DNA from: Emergomyces orientalis
Taxonomy: Eukaryota > Ascomycota > Eurotiomycetes > Onygenales > Ajellomycetaceae
Length of the DNA stretch: 64,000 nt
Direction of reading: 5' to 3'
NCBI GenBank assembly: GCA_002110485.1
Contig: MOWL01000067.1
Location: 3,658,001 to 3,722,000, forward strand
Below the pieces are notes generated by a model. It saw only the letters and a program-made list of their open reading frames with translations. It made no database searches and was not told the origin of the DNA. Positions 1 to 13,283 of this stretch are shown one piece after another (the stretch's first letter is position 1; each line of letters starts with the position of its first letter). The position numbers were made by a program, and so were the translations under genes.

Positions 1-185
1 GGGATGGGCGAAACCTCGTAGCCACCGGTGGGTGTAGGGGAAGCCTCATAGGTGCTGTCACTGGGCATTGGGGAAGCCTCATAAGCACGTCGCTGATGGA
101 AAGCATTGTGCTGTTGATGGCCTACATGGGCCAGAGCCGAGCCAGCGACAGCCGCCGCGGCGGAAAAGAAGAGTGCTCCCTTCAT
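1..185 (-). CDS. Secreted cell-wall protein, N-terminal fragment (BtgE/Scw11-like?)
   Basis: Reading from the ATG at 185 towards the left edge gives an open frame of 61 codons that leaves the window. It starts with a clear signal peptide (MKGALFFSAAAAVAGSALA), then a His-rich segment ending in a dibasic pair (HQQHNAFHQRR), a Kex2-like processing site. Near-repeats of YEASPMP/YEASPTP/YEVSPIP follow. A signal peptide plus an AFHQRRAY-type segment is what I recall from the N-terminus of the fungal GH17 beta-glucosidase BtgE/Scw11 family, which acts on cell-wall beta-glucan. The catalytic part lies outside the window, so the family is inference. The upstream leader (about 400-480) is CT-rich on the coding strand, as is common before strongly expressed fungal genes. 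Confidence 0.6.
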   Translation of the reverse strand, partial: MKGALFFSAAAAVAGSALAHVGHQQHNAFHQRRAYEASPMPSDSTYEASPTPTGGYEVSPI

Positions 186-1291
186 AGCGTCACAGTCAAA
201 ACTGGGTTATTCTGATATCGCGAGACGGGTAGACTTTTTTTTGGGGGGGGGGTGTGTTCTGTGGATGAGGTGGGGATCTTGGCTTCGTGAAGAATGAATG
301 CCCGCTGAAGGAGTGAAGCGGTGGTCAGTGAAAGACGGGGTGTGAAGTCGTCGAAAAACAAGAAAGGAACGGTGATGCGGAGGGGGGAGGTCGCAAAGCC
401 TTAAGAAGAGACGAGAAGAAGAAGAAGAAGAAAAGAGAGAGCGAGAGAGAAAAGAAGAGGAAGACGAACAAGACGACAGGGGAAAAGGGGGGGGGCAGGG
501 CCAGTCCAGCGGGAAATGAGTACGGGCTAGTATAGCCACGCTAGTACGAGGAGACAGTACATACAGGATATTGGTATTATTGGCATTCATTTCCATCCCG
601 CCAATTATGGGCCATCGCTACGTCGGCAGATAGCCTGTTGCTAGAGTAAGTCCAGGGGAGTGGCCTGGAGAGAGAGCAATTTCATCAACTCCATCAGTAT
701 TAATTTCTTGTTCTCGAATTTCTCAGTCAACTCTACAGGATAATGCAAAAGAAAACAAGAAACCAAAAACAAGATCTGGAAACGGGGAAACAAAACAAAT
801 ACCTAGATATATACATCCCCCAAACAGAAGTCCAAAACGATGATAATAATACTACGGAGTACACCGTTGTTCAATACCAACCCGTTGTTAGTTGGGTGAG
901 TGACCATTAACTATATTATTTATTATTTGTAAACATGGTCCAGTCCAGCGCTCTTCCTCCCGAGTCCCCGCCCCAGCTAAGCTAAATTACCCAAATTACC
1001 CAAATTACCCAAATTACCCACATTTTACCAGATCCAACCCGCCAAGAAACTGCCAGGTCCCCTCTGCCGCTGATTGGAGGCTTGACAAGCGTTTTGATTC
1101 ACCTGGGCAGGCACAATCCCGCCCCAGCCCAGCCAGCAAGCCCTAATCTAGGCAGTCAGCCAGTCAGCGTGTCAGCCACCCACACCCTCAATCTCCACGA
1201 AAAAATCCCCCCCCAAAGACACACAGTACAATACAGTACAGTACAGCACATACATACGGAATCTTGGGCGGTTGACACTGACACCTGATTG

Positions 1292-1347
<56 letters not shown>

Positions 1348-4300
1348 CAACAATATTATTTAATTCCAGATTCCAGTTTGTCCGGCGCCCAACAAGTTCT
1401 ACGTTGCTGGCATTCTTTCTTTAATAAAAAAAACCCCCTGCCTATTTACTCCCGTCCAGCACAGACGTTGCTTCCACATGCATCATGGACAATAATGGTG
1501 ATGGTCTCATGGATGACAACTCTCGCCCAGAACGCCACCGCCCCTCTTTGGCGCCCTGACCCCCCTGGGCCTTCAAGGGGCCCTTGGGCAAAAGGATCAA
1601 AATATCTTATTCGGCGTTCAAGGAAATGGGTTCAAAGGAAGAAGAAGAAGAAGAAGAAGAAGAAGAAGAAGAAGAAAAGGTTGGAAATGTTAATTTTCTA
1701 CAGCAGGAATCGGTAATTATAAGTTAGAGCAGCCATCCAGAAAACTTTTGTTTTTTGATGACCTGCCACAGGGATGGCTGTCAATCCAAAAAAAAAAAAA
1801 AAAAAAACAAAGTCTGACTGATCAAACCCAATCTCTCCTCATGCATGGAATACAGATTTAATCTCAGCTTGTAATGCCAGATACAATGAGTTTGTGCAGA
1901 TGCCCGTTTTAACTGTCTTGCTGACAGCACACATTGCATTATATGAAGTATTTCTTGAAGTACTTGTACTTACTGTACCTGTGCATGTACAGTACAGTAC
2001 TTTGACCAGCACATCAATCTGCGTAACACCCATCTCTTGAAGAAATGGAAGACGAGACATTTTTTCTGTTAAAGAAAAGGAGAAAGTCCCAAGGGTTGTT
2101 GTTTGCCAGCTTCTGCTGCTCGCCTGCCCTCCATCATCCAAGCAAAAGGCTATGGGATAACTATCTGCTTTCATATAGATAGCTCGCTCCACTCCCATCC
2201 CTATAAAGGAAAAGAAAAATGTTATATCTGCAAATCCTGCAAATCCTGCAAATCCCCTCCCCTGATGTTTCGATCGAACTGCTGTAGCGCGTGCTGTCCT
2301 CCAAAAATAATAATCATCATCAAGGGTGAGTGGATATTATTGGTGATACAGCCCGAATATTTCAACACTACTAGAAACAAAAAAACACCCACTTACACTG
2401 CCAATAGCAAGTTCGACATGAGAACTACCAGGAACAACTGGCGCCAGGCAGGTACACACATCTAAGTGTCCCGCTAACAAGCCCCATTTTCCCTACTAAA
2501 AAACAACACCAACCTCCAAGTGCTCGCCTTGGCCCCCAATGGTTTCCAAAGAGGCAAATTGTTCCCGCTGATCTCTTCGAGGCCTTCAAGATCTGACTCA
2601 GGGTTATGATTTCCTTTTCTTTTTTCCATTTAGGCCATGTACTGTACCTTGAAAACATTAAATCTAGACCCTATTGAGGCTTTGGGGACCTTTTATTCTT
2701 CTTTGAAAAAAAAATTCAAAAATTCAAAACGTTCACCGCAAAAACCTTACAAACAATCAAGGGAAAATGGGAAACTGAAAACATGAGAAAGGAGTGCAAA
2801 GCCGCGAAAGCAACGCAAACTGCCAGCAAATGTTAAAAACAACCCCAGTCAGATTTGGATCAGACTGAAACAGTAGTGCACAGGCAAGGAAAAACGGTCT
2901 AGAACTCCTATTATCTCTCATTCAATTGACATTTGACAGGTTATTTGCCTGCTTATTTTCCCCTCTCTCTCTCTCTTAAAGTTCTATTGTGTTCTCTTCT
3001 CCTCTGGCAATATTCAATTTTATCATATCATTCTTGTCATGGCTTAACAAACTGTTCTGCTTCAACCAATTTTTTTTTGACTTTATTTTATTTTATTTTA
3101 AATTTGAATTTGAATTGTATTTTTTAAAAAAAATTATAAGAAATCATCTTTTCTCTTCTCTCCTCCCCTGTTTCTCCATACTGTTTTTTCACCAGCTGGG
3201 ATTCCCGCTGCTTCTCACTCTGGCCCAAAATCAATAGTAGGAGTAAACAGTCGTAAATAACGATAGTAGCATAATTGTCGAAGACAAAAAGCTGGAAAAA
3301 AGAAAAGAAAAGCAAAACAAAACAAAACCTTCTCCACGCGTTTGCCAGTCCCAGCGTCCCAGCGATCCCGCACCATTCTCCTCTGGTTTAAAGAGACCAC
3401 CCCACTCACTGCCACAGTCAGTGCCAATTAATGTCCTTATCACACAATCCCAAAAGCCAGATTCAGACATTATTATACACGTTCCCAGTCCACACCACTC
3501 ACAGGCAGTTGTATTCGCTGTTACATTCCCGTCCCGTCTACCCAGTTAGTAGAACCCACGTACCGACATATACATAGTAGTATCTCCGTGGCGCCCCGAG
3601 GAAGCCGCTTCCAGCGCTCCAATTGCGGCTGGATCCATCAGCACATCAAAAGCCTCTGTTGCTAGTCTGCTTGCAGGTTGTTTCGCCGGGCTCCGTGGGG
3701 CCTTTGCTTTAGCTTTGGGGGGCCGGCAATCAGAGTATTTTATGCCTCCCCGTTAGCCCAAGTTTCTTCTGTGGGCTGTGGGTTGGTGGATTCCTGCCAA
3801 CGAGAATTTAAATATGTAAAAATAAAAATAGGACAGTGCATAGCCTCAATTTCGTGAACAAACAGCTTGTATATACCGATTATCTGGATTTGGATGGAAG
3901 TAAGTTGCATACCTAGGTACACAGCCAGCGTGGTAGTCAGTTGTAGAGCATTCATTACGTATGCGCACTCCACCACAAATCGAGACATTTGATCTCATAG
4001 CGTTTAAAATGTCAGAGAATGTCTTATCTTTTATTTTTATTTTTAACTTTCGGTTCCCCCCCCCCCCATCTTTTTTATCTTGTTTGTCTGTGAATTATTT
4101 CAGATTTATCATTTGTGAAAGTTTTCCCTCTTGAAACTTATCAGATCAGATCAGATCAGATCTCGGAAGAAAAGGGTGAGACGGCCTTTTCATTACCATT
4201 ATTATACTTCTGTAGACCAAAATGTAAGGATGGAAAGGAATTCTATCTTGTTCGATATTACTACCTACGTAAGCAAGTACTTGCGCCTGGTACGGTGAAG

Positions 4301-5040
4301 GCAAAAGGAGGTATGAAGGTGGCATGTAGATGATATTGTCTACAGAACATGGATAGATATGGCATGTCAACAAAAAGAATTATGGATGAAAGAAAATATT
4401 CATAGATCACCCAGCAGGGCTGCACGGGTCCCACTGGGCATCCCTTTACTCTGGTTCAATTGGGTGCTCCCGACAAGAACATGTCAACAGGAAACATGAC
4501 ACGGCGCTTCGCTTTTGTATAGGCAAACCGGACATACAATAATTGCACCACCCAGACCCGAGATCCTGTTCTTTACTTTTATCCCTTTCTTAACGGGCAA
4601 ACGGCGGTAACAGTATTAGCTAGGAGAAAATCAGGTTGTTGGGCTAACTCCCTGGAACTGGAAAAAGCTTCATCCCCCATTCCCATTCACATGCCCATCC
4701 CCATTCACATGCCATTATTGTTCCTTCTGTCACTTACTCTCACGTTAGCCATAGCCCTCTCTGTCATGGAGGGCCATTAAGTCGTCGCCATCGCCACTGA
4801 AAAGGGACAAAAATTATCCCTTCCCCGTCATCCTGGTTCTTTTGCAATGATTCAAATATATCTCAGACAAAAGTTTAAAAGTATAACACGACGCCCAACA
4901 ATAATGTCACGCATGATTCCCGTTCCCCTGGCAAATAAGTAGATCCTGAATCTATATCCAAAAGACGGGGAAAAAAGGCAGGTCTCTTTATATGTCAAGA
5001 GCCAACCGATTTTTCATACTTGTATTCCCCCATTCCTCAT
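186..5040. other. Gene-poor spacer, 4.9 kb
   Basis: I see no convincing gene here; open frames are short and of low complexity. It holds a four-copy 9-bp tandem repeat (aaattaccc, 984-1019), a (CT)n run near 1293-1341, a GAA/AAG run near 1638-1677, poly-A near 1788-1806, and several GTACTGTAC-like short repeats (about 1228-1250, 1970-2000, 2640). The left part must hold the promoter of the wall-protein gene. Confidence 0.5.
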
Positions 5041-6903
5041 TCATTCACCACGCAACCACGGGTCCTGCAGTAATTCATGTGCCGTCTTCCGTTCCTCAGG
5101 AAGCCATTTCAGCATAGACCGGATAAATTGGAGGAATAACTCCTTCTCTGTGCCTGCCATATGTACTTCGGCGTTTTCAAGGGTACATCCCGTCGGAATA
5201 TCTATGGCGTCGTTGGGAGCCCATTTCCCTGCATATATCCCCGTCCCCAATTGAACGGGTACACATTTTAGCACAAAGCTACATGGGGTTTGAAGAGAGG
5301 TGCGTGGGGATCATTTTGGGCCTTTCCCGTGTAGTTTTTTTCTTCTTCTTTCGGATTTATTGATTCACGCACCTGTCTCATCAAAGCAATTCTTACTGTA
5401 CCCGCTCCGCGCGACAAATTCAGGTGGTGGGGGGCCTAGAAACCCCACAATTTTCGCCATGTGTGTATACGGACAGTAAGAGCCGTTTCTATCAGTGTTG
5501 CTGAAGAGGTGCTCACTCTCGAAGAGATCCCATATCTAACATGAATGTCAGCTCGTGCATATTAAAAATAAATATACGAAGAAAAATAGGGGGGAGGGAA
5601 ACAAGGAAGGAAAGAAAAGAGAGGTAAAAAAAAGTAAAAGCGACCATAACAGACGTAGCCCTTTTTGTTCATACCAAATTAGGCACATTCCAAATATCAA
5701 TTTTAGAGTCCCAGGGCATCATGAAAGACACCTCCGGTGCTCTATAGATATGCGGTTGCGCTTCGCCGGGGTTAGTGACTTTGTGGATTTTCCCAATCCT
5801 CGCCTCTCCAAAATCGCACAGGACTGGAGGGCCCCGGTTGTTCTCAGCAGGATCGCGAAGGGCACGGGATGTGTATATTGTTCTTGTTTCGTCGATGATT
5901 TTTCGCGAGACTGGATCGCGCATTTCCGCCTGGGAGAAGTTGTCTAGGACGGAATCGTCCGCAATGAGGAGCATGATATTATCGGATTTGAGATCTAGTT
6001 ATTATGTGAATTTAGTTGTTTTGTAGGATAGGATCATGATGCCTGTTAAGAAATGGAGAATCATAGGATAAATCATCCCTCAGTTTAGGGGTTTAGATCA
6101 GTATATATGTATGTATACAACCATACCTATATGCACAATATCCGCCTCTATATGCAAAAAATCCAGCGCCGCCAGCAGATATTGCAACGTCAATTTGAGA
6201 AGGGTCTTATTTAATCGTTTCGTTGGGGTTTTACGCATGAATTCTAGCAAATTGAGATGCATGGGCGGATGAACGAGGCAAGAGTGTCGTCCGTGGGGTC
6301 CTGAAACCTCGAACATGTCGTAACTTGCCGGATATAACGTGTACCTGGGTGAGAGGACTTGATTGAGTTGAGATGTGTATACACCCGCACCTCTTGGTCG
6401 TGTTTGGACGCCTCTGTTGTGCAGACTTTGAGAGAGACATATCGGTGGCCCCTGAGTAAAGTAAGTAGCCATCTTCAAGTTGTAGGTGACGGTTCGGCCG
6501 CGAAGGAGATATAGTAGTCATAGAACCAAAGAGTTGATACCTGATTGTATGCAGTGGGACATGAGGAACGAGAGTGGAAACCGGAGCATGTGTGTGAGTA
6601 AAAGGCAACACACACTTACCCACAGAGCGAGTGGGAGGGGAGAGTGCCTCACAGTAAATCACGACACAGCCAGACAGTCGAAAGATCTCCATACCCAAGC
6701 TTTCCTAGGACTTGGTATTTAGCATTGAGCACCTCCCCAATACGAACTGGATAAAAGAGCTCTGGCTTGTAAAAGGGTAATAATTCCTCTTCCACAAGTT
6801 TGGAGGAGTCGATTGTCGGAAACTTGCACGTGGAATAGTTTCGAACCGGGGACAGCTTTCGCCTCTGCCAAAGCTGTCTGCCGACGCGAAATACAGACGC
6901 CAT
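5041..6903 (-). pseudogene. SRPK-like serine/threonine kinase with 1-nt frameshift
   Basis: Five exons on the minus strand: 6653-6903, 6127-6451, 5675-5994, 5373-5535, 5041-5228. All four introns have GT-AG ends and compatible phases. About 415 residues would result. The order is that of fungal SRPK-related kinases: a short mitochondrial-like N-terminus, FYPVRIGEVLNAKYQVLGKL, a Gly-loop (LGYGDLSTVW, about 69-78), the VAIK lysine (HRYVSLKVCT), a catalytic loop with HIDLKSDN, CDFGEAR, YRAPEV, and the C-terminal FLQFIRSMLKWLPEERKTA block. In exon 2 the frame breaks at 6320-6326: SSHPGTRYIRQ is in one frame and YDMFEVSGPHGRH in the next, as if one base were lost. Exon 2 is exactly one base short for its phases. 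No intron fits (only about 20 nt available). It is either a young pseudogene or a sequence error. Start at 6903 is the first in-frame ATG of the conserved exon. Confidence 0.86.
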
Positions 6904-9820
6904 ACGGATAGGATTTTCAAAGGTCTCCAAAGTCAGTGAACTAGCATAGGAAGAATGTTGTAAGAGGCAAGCACCGCGAGTATTGAGCACTCGAGCGATT
7001 GAGGCATCGGAGATGATGTTTTAAAGAGATGCACCGCCGCGAAACACGTCTGCACGTGACAACATGAAATCTGTGGGATGTGGAAAGGTTGATCCGTGTA
7101 ATATTCTTCGGGGAACTAGCTAGGATATAATAACAAGATCACGTGTGGCGGGGCGGCCGCCGGGGCAACGTACGCCCAACAAAATCTTGAATTAAGCGCC
7201 TAGCTGGTTTGAGTTTTCTGGCCCGTCCCGCGCGCGGCTACCTAGGTACACACTTCAACCTATCCCAGATCCTCGCCGTCTCACACGCTTAATAAAATAT
7301 CCATTGCCTACGCAGGTAATTACGTTTCATCTACTGCCAATTTCTGTGGCGTAGCGAGACCTCCAAAATTAGGAATAGAAAGCACAGCGCCTATATGTGT
7401 TTTATTTTTATTCTCCAGCTGGGCCTGGGCATAGCTGCTGTTGCTTTTAGCCAAAGGCTGCCATGACTCATGAACGTCTCTGATCTATTTAGGGATCCAA
7501 TACAGAAATCGAACGTTTCAGGAGGGGTTCGAAAATGGGGAAACATTGGCCCTGGAATCGCCAGACAAACTTCGGTTGAAATATGCGGGGTTGACCCCTG
7601 GTTTGCTGCAATGGTGTATTTCATACGTTTCCTACTGGAATGGTCACGGCGCGTGCAGATGCAAACATGGAGCTCTGTCTGATTGAAAGAAACCATGCGA
7701 GTTACCATTATGGCTATAAGAAGCTGCACTCTTCCCATTGATATCAAATGTTTCTACTGAGAAAGTAGTCAGCGGTAACTGAATATCACAACGATGACAT
7801 TCAAGTTATTCCTCTACCTGTCTTAATTGTGCTTATTTTTATTCATCTGTTTCCTCCGAATCAAAGCATTTCGCTACACTAACGACATGTCTCTCGTTTT
7901 CAGAAGGTTCATTTCTTACATCGGCAAGAATATGCTTGACGATATCAAGGATTTGGCTTGGAGGAACTCAGTTAGCACGGCTTGCGAAAAGGTTGAAAAG
8001 ATGTAAGAACGCAGACCCCGAAATCCAATTATGACAAAGTAACTTACTTCATTCTCAGGATCAGCGAATCGCACAGGCTGAGATCAAAGGAGTTTCGCCT
8101 CACTTGTCTCATATGGACCCGACTGATACCAAGGAAGTCATATCAGTCCGCTTCTTTAACGGTAACGGGTTCGCCTGGGGACTGGGCATGTCCACATCGA
8201 CGGTTCAATGAAAATACTCTGGAAGTTTGCCCCGGAGTAGCGAGAACCGTACGGGCTCTGGGAAATTGGGACCAATTCTGTGAAACTCAGAACTACAACC
8301 ACTTTTTCATTAAGTACCCGTCTACACATCGCGAGAGAGGAGGCCAATATGAGGGAAAGGCGAGGGAAGGAAAGGAGGGCCTTTCTTGGGAAATTGTGAC
8401 CGTTGATTGTTCGTTGATTTGTTGCCTTTGACGTTTTTGCCAGTGACGTTTTGGTCGGCGTGTGCGCCGCAAGGTGGAGGGCTATTATTTAAAGTTTCAG
8501 CTCTCGTGTATTGTCCATCCTCCTTTTTATTGAGGTGCAAAAAATAGATAAATTCACCAGCACTCCTTTCAGCGATTATGTGCGCTCTTTAGAATGAGAT
8601 CATATCAACTCTAGCTGTAAGTAGTATCTCAGAATACATTCACCAATCGGCTTATTTACTCTAGTCCGCTCATCTGTAGGATAATCCTGGAAGATCCAGT
8701 TTACATACGTCTAACGAACCAAACCAAGGAATTACTTCCTAACATAGTTGATGCATTATTTAATAATACTGCTCTAGTAGTATTGAGTCTGATAGCACCC
8801 AACAACAAAAATCATACTTTAATCTCCAATCCCCCACGAGCCACCTGCGAAGTCCTGGTTATTCTTTGATTCCAGCCTTCGAATCCCATCGTCGTCCTTC
8901 ACCTCCGCCATCGCCACCTCATCAAATGGCCCACAATCGAGAGTACCGCACGATCAATCGCACGGGGAGCCCACGAAGTCCGTCACTAACCATCTTCGTG
9001 CGCGGTGTCGGGGGTTTCAGACCGCGGCCCTTTCGCCTAACTGGAATAGCAATTATAGAGAAAATAATAGCCGATCCAACATTCGCAATAGGTAAACAGA
9101 ACAACCTAACGAGAAGTATTCAAATTGGTCAGATTGACGACACCCAATAGAGGTCATCATCACGCTGCTAGTGAGGAGGGGGCTAATTAAATTTGAAGGG
9201 ATGCGGCTGGAGCGTCGAAGAGATCCATCAGCTAGGCGAAATTTTTTCGTGTGCCCATGGTTCTAGATAGCTACAAAGCCCTGCGCAAGTGGATGATGAA
9301 CGGGGTGGGGAGGTTAAGGACTAGAAGCTTGCAACATTGCGGGAAAAGAAATATTGGTTCGCCATATTGTGTACTACTTGCGCTTATCTTTCTAATTCTT
9401 CTCAAGATCACAGCCCCAACTGTCTCAAAAAAAATTAAAGAAAAGGAAAGAAAAAGCCCATATATCCCAGCATATTGTGGAAGGGCGTAATGCGGAACTC
9501 AATACGAATGAGTTCGCATTCATAAATAGATGCAAGCAGGCGAAGGAGTATACATGGCAGGTAGGCATGAGATGTTAACGTGGCTGGGTTTGAAAATAGA
9601 ACTCGACAAGCTTTCTTGTTGTTTCAAAATGCTTTAAGTATTGGAGCTACTAATCTTTAAGCCATTTTTAGACTATTATTCTAGCGCGAGGCCTGTTCAA
9701 TATACGAAAAGCGTCTCAAGTGCCTCCCCTGCTTCTAAAACGATATATACACATATGTACAAAGGCTTTTCTATCCTCTTTCATACTTTTTGTTATACCA
9801 AAAGAAAGACAGAAATCCAT
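6904..9820. other. Spacer with a possible decayed coding relic
   Basis: No intact gene is visible in these 2.9 kb. Around 7942-8211 (+) two short stretches look protein-like in different frames (see findings). The part just above 6903 should carry the kinase promoter. Position 7240-7247 holds a palindromic ACCTAGGT. Confidence 0.4.
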
Positions 9821-11661
<1,841 letters not shown>

Positions 11662-12806
11662 TGTTATGTAAAAATTAAAGATATCTTCTCTCTCAATCGA
11701 CGTATTCGTTTCTGCTGGAAAGCCTCCTACAGGTCAGGACGGAGGTGACCACGCCTTTCTCCAGCTGGGCGTAGAGAAGCAGGGCAAACAAGCAATTTTC
11801 AAACTTTGAACAAAGTTTTATAGGTCCCAAGGTACAGATATAGATACCAAGGTATATAAAAGAAGGCTTATCCCACCTGCACCACGAGACGAAAACCTGA
11901 AATGAAAAAGGGATAAATAGAAAAATGAAAGAGAAAAAAAATATTATTAATTTAAAAGCTCTGGAGAAAATTAAAAAGCCCTAAAAACTCAACCCTTTCC
12001 CCCTTCTCTCCGCCGCCATTCATATTTCAGACACAATCATCGGCGGGAGGGAAACTGGGAACAAATTCGAGGGCTCGGCGATTTCTCGGGGCCGGGATAG
12101 GGTGGAGAGGAATTAGAGTAAATACATACATAGGTACCTAATAAGCAGGTATCTAAGCATTTTTATACACAATAATGGATATTGCTAAGCAATCCAAGCA
12201 AATCGGGAAGATAGTGGCGAGCCCTGGAAGGGAAATATCGCTGAGATCGGGGACGAACAAACCACAAAAAAAAAAGCCAATCAACTTTTGGGATCGTTTG
12301 CTTCACCGCCTTTATTTAAACTACTAAGTAAGGTAGCGGCAGAAAAAAATTCTGACGCTTCTCTCCGTCAAAACAGGGAAAAATATCAAGGGCGAAAAAC
12401 AAGAAAAAAGACGGGCATGATGATTTGGGGAGGTACGGAATCCTTTAGGTATTTTGTTATAGCTCTCCTTGTTTCTCCCCTATCTTCTTAACTCCGACAA
12501 CGATAACGACAGCAAGATGCACTCCTAAATCTATGGAGCACTGGAAGTATAAAATAAAACTTTTCGCAGTAGGTAAAACCTGAGCTTTTTCCTAACCTCA
12601 TTATTAAGAGCAACGAAGATCCTGTAAAGTGCAAATGGCAAAACGACACAGTTAAAGTTTACTTGACACATATTAAAACAGCAACAGAAAAGCACCAATA
12701 AAAAAGCAACAAGGAACAAGAGCCAGCAGGAAAAAAAGTACAAGTATTTAGTAAGAAAGAAACAAACCAGTCGAAAAAATCAGAGCTAAAATAAAAATCC
12801 TAAAAG

Positions 12807-12837
<31 letters not shown>

Positions 12838-13283
12838 GAAAAGGAAATGAAAAAGGGGATAAGAAATGCCGACAGGCGAGTAACATAATAAGCAGAGGGC
12901 GGAGGGGGGAAATAAGAAAGAGAAGAACAATTGTAACAAAAAAGAAAAAATACATTCACATCCGGTGTCATGTTTCCTCCGCCGAGATGATCTTTTCGCC
13001 AATGGCCCAAATAATAGTAACAATAATAACCCCTATCCATCAAGAGTACCCTGTGAGATTACCACAATTTATGCGTATGCGGAAGCTTCAACTCCGCTGA
13101 GTGCGCAAGAGATAAGATGAGGATGACAAAAATAAATAGCAGAAGTAAATAATAACAAACAAGAAAGAAAAGAGGAAAATTGAGAAGGGAGAGAAAAGAA
13201 ATGAAAAAAAGTGAAAAAAAAAAAACGAGAATCCTGCCTAGAAAAGGACAAAAAGGGAGGTGCCAGGCTGATGACCCCCTTCG
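11662..13283. other. Spacer: ach1 promoter and sin3 3' region
   Basis: This 1.6-kb stretch lies between the ach1 start and the sin3 stop. It holds poly-A and A-rich tracts (12808-12838), AT-rich DNA and no convincing open frame. Both neighbours are on the minus strand, so it should carry the 3' UTR of sin3 and the promoter of ach1. Confidence 0.5.

Noticed and set aside
207..596. 129-codon minus frame rich in Ser/Arg
   Set aside because: It is the complement of a GA-rich leader and has no protein-like order; low complexity.
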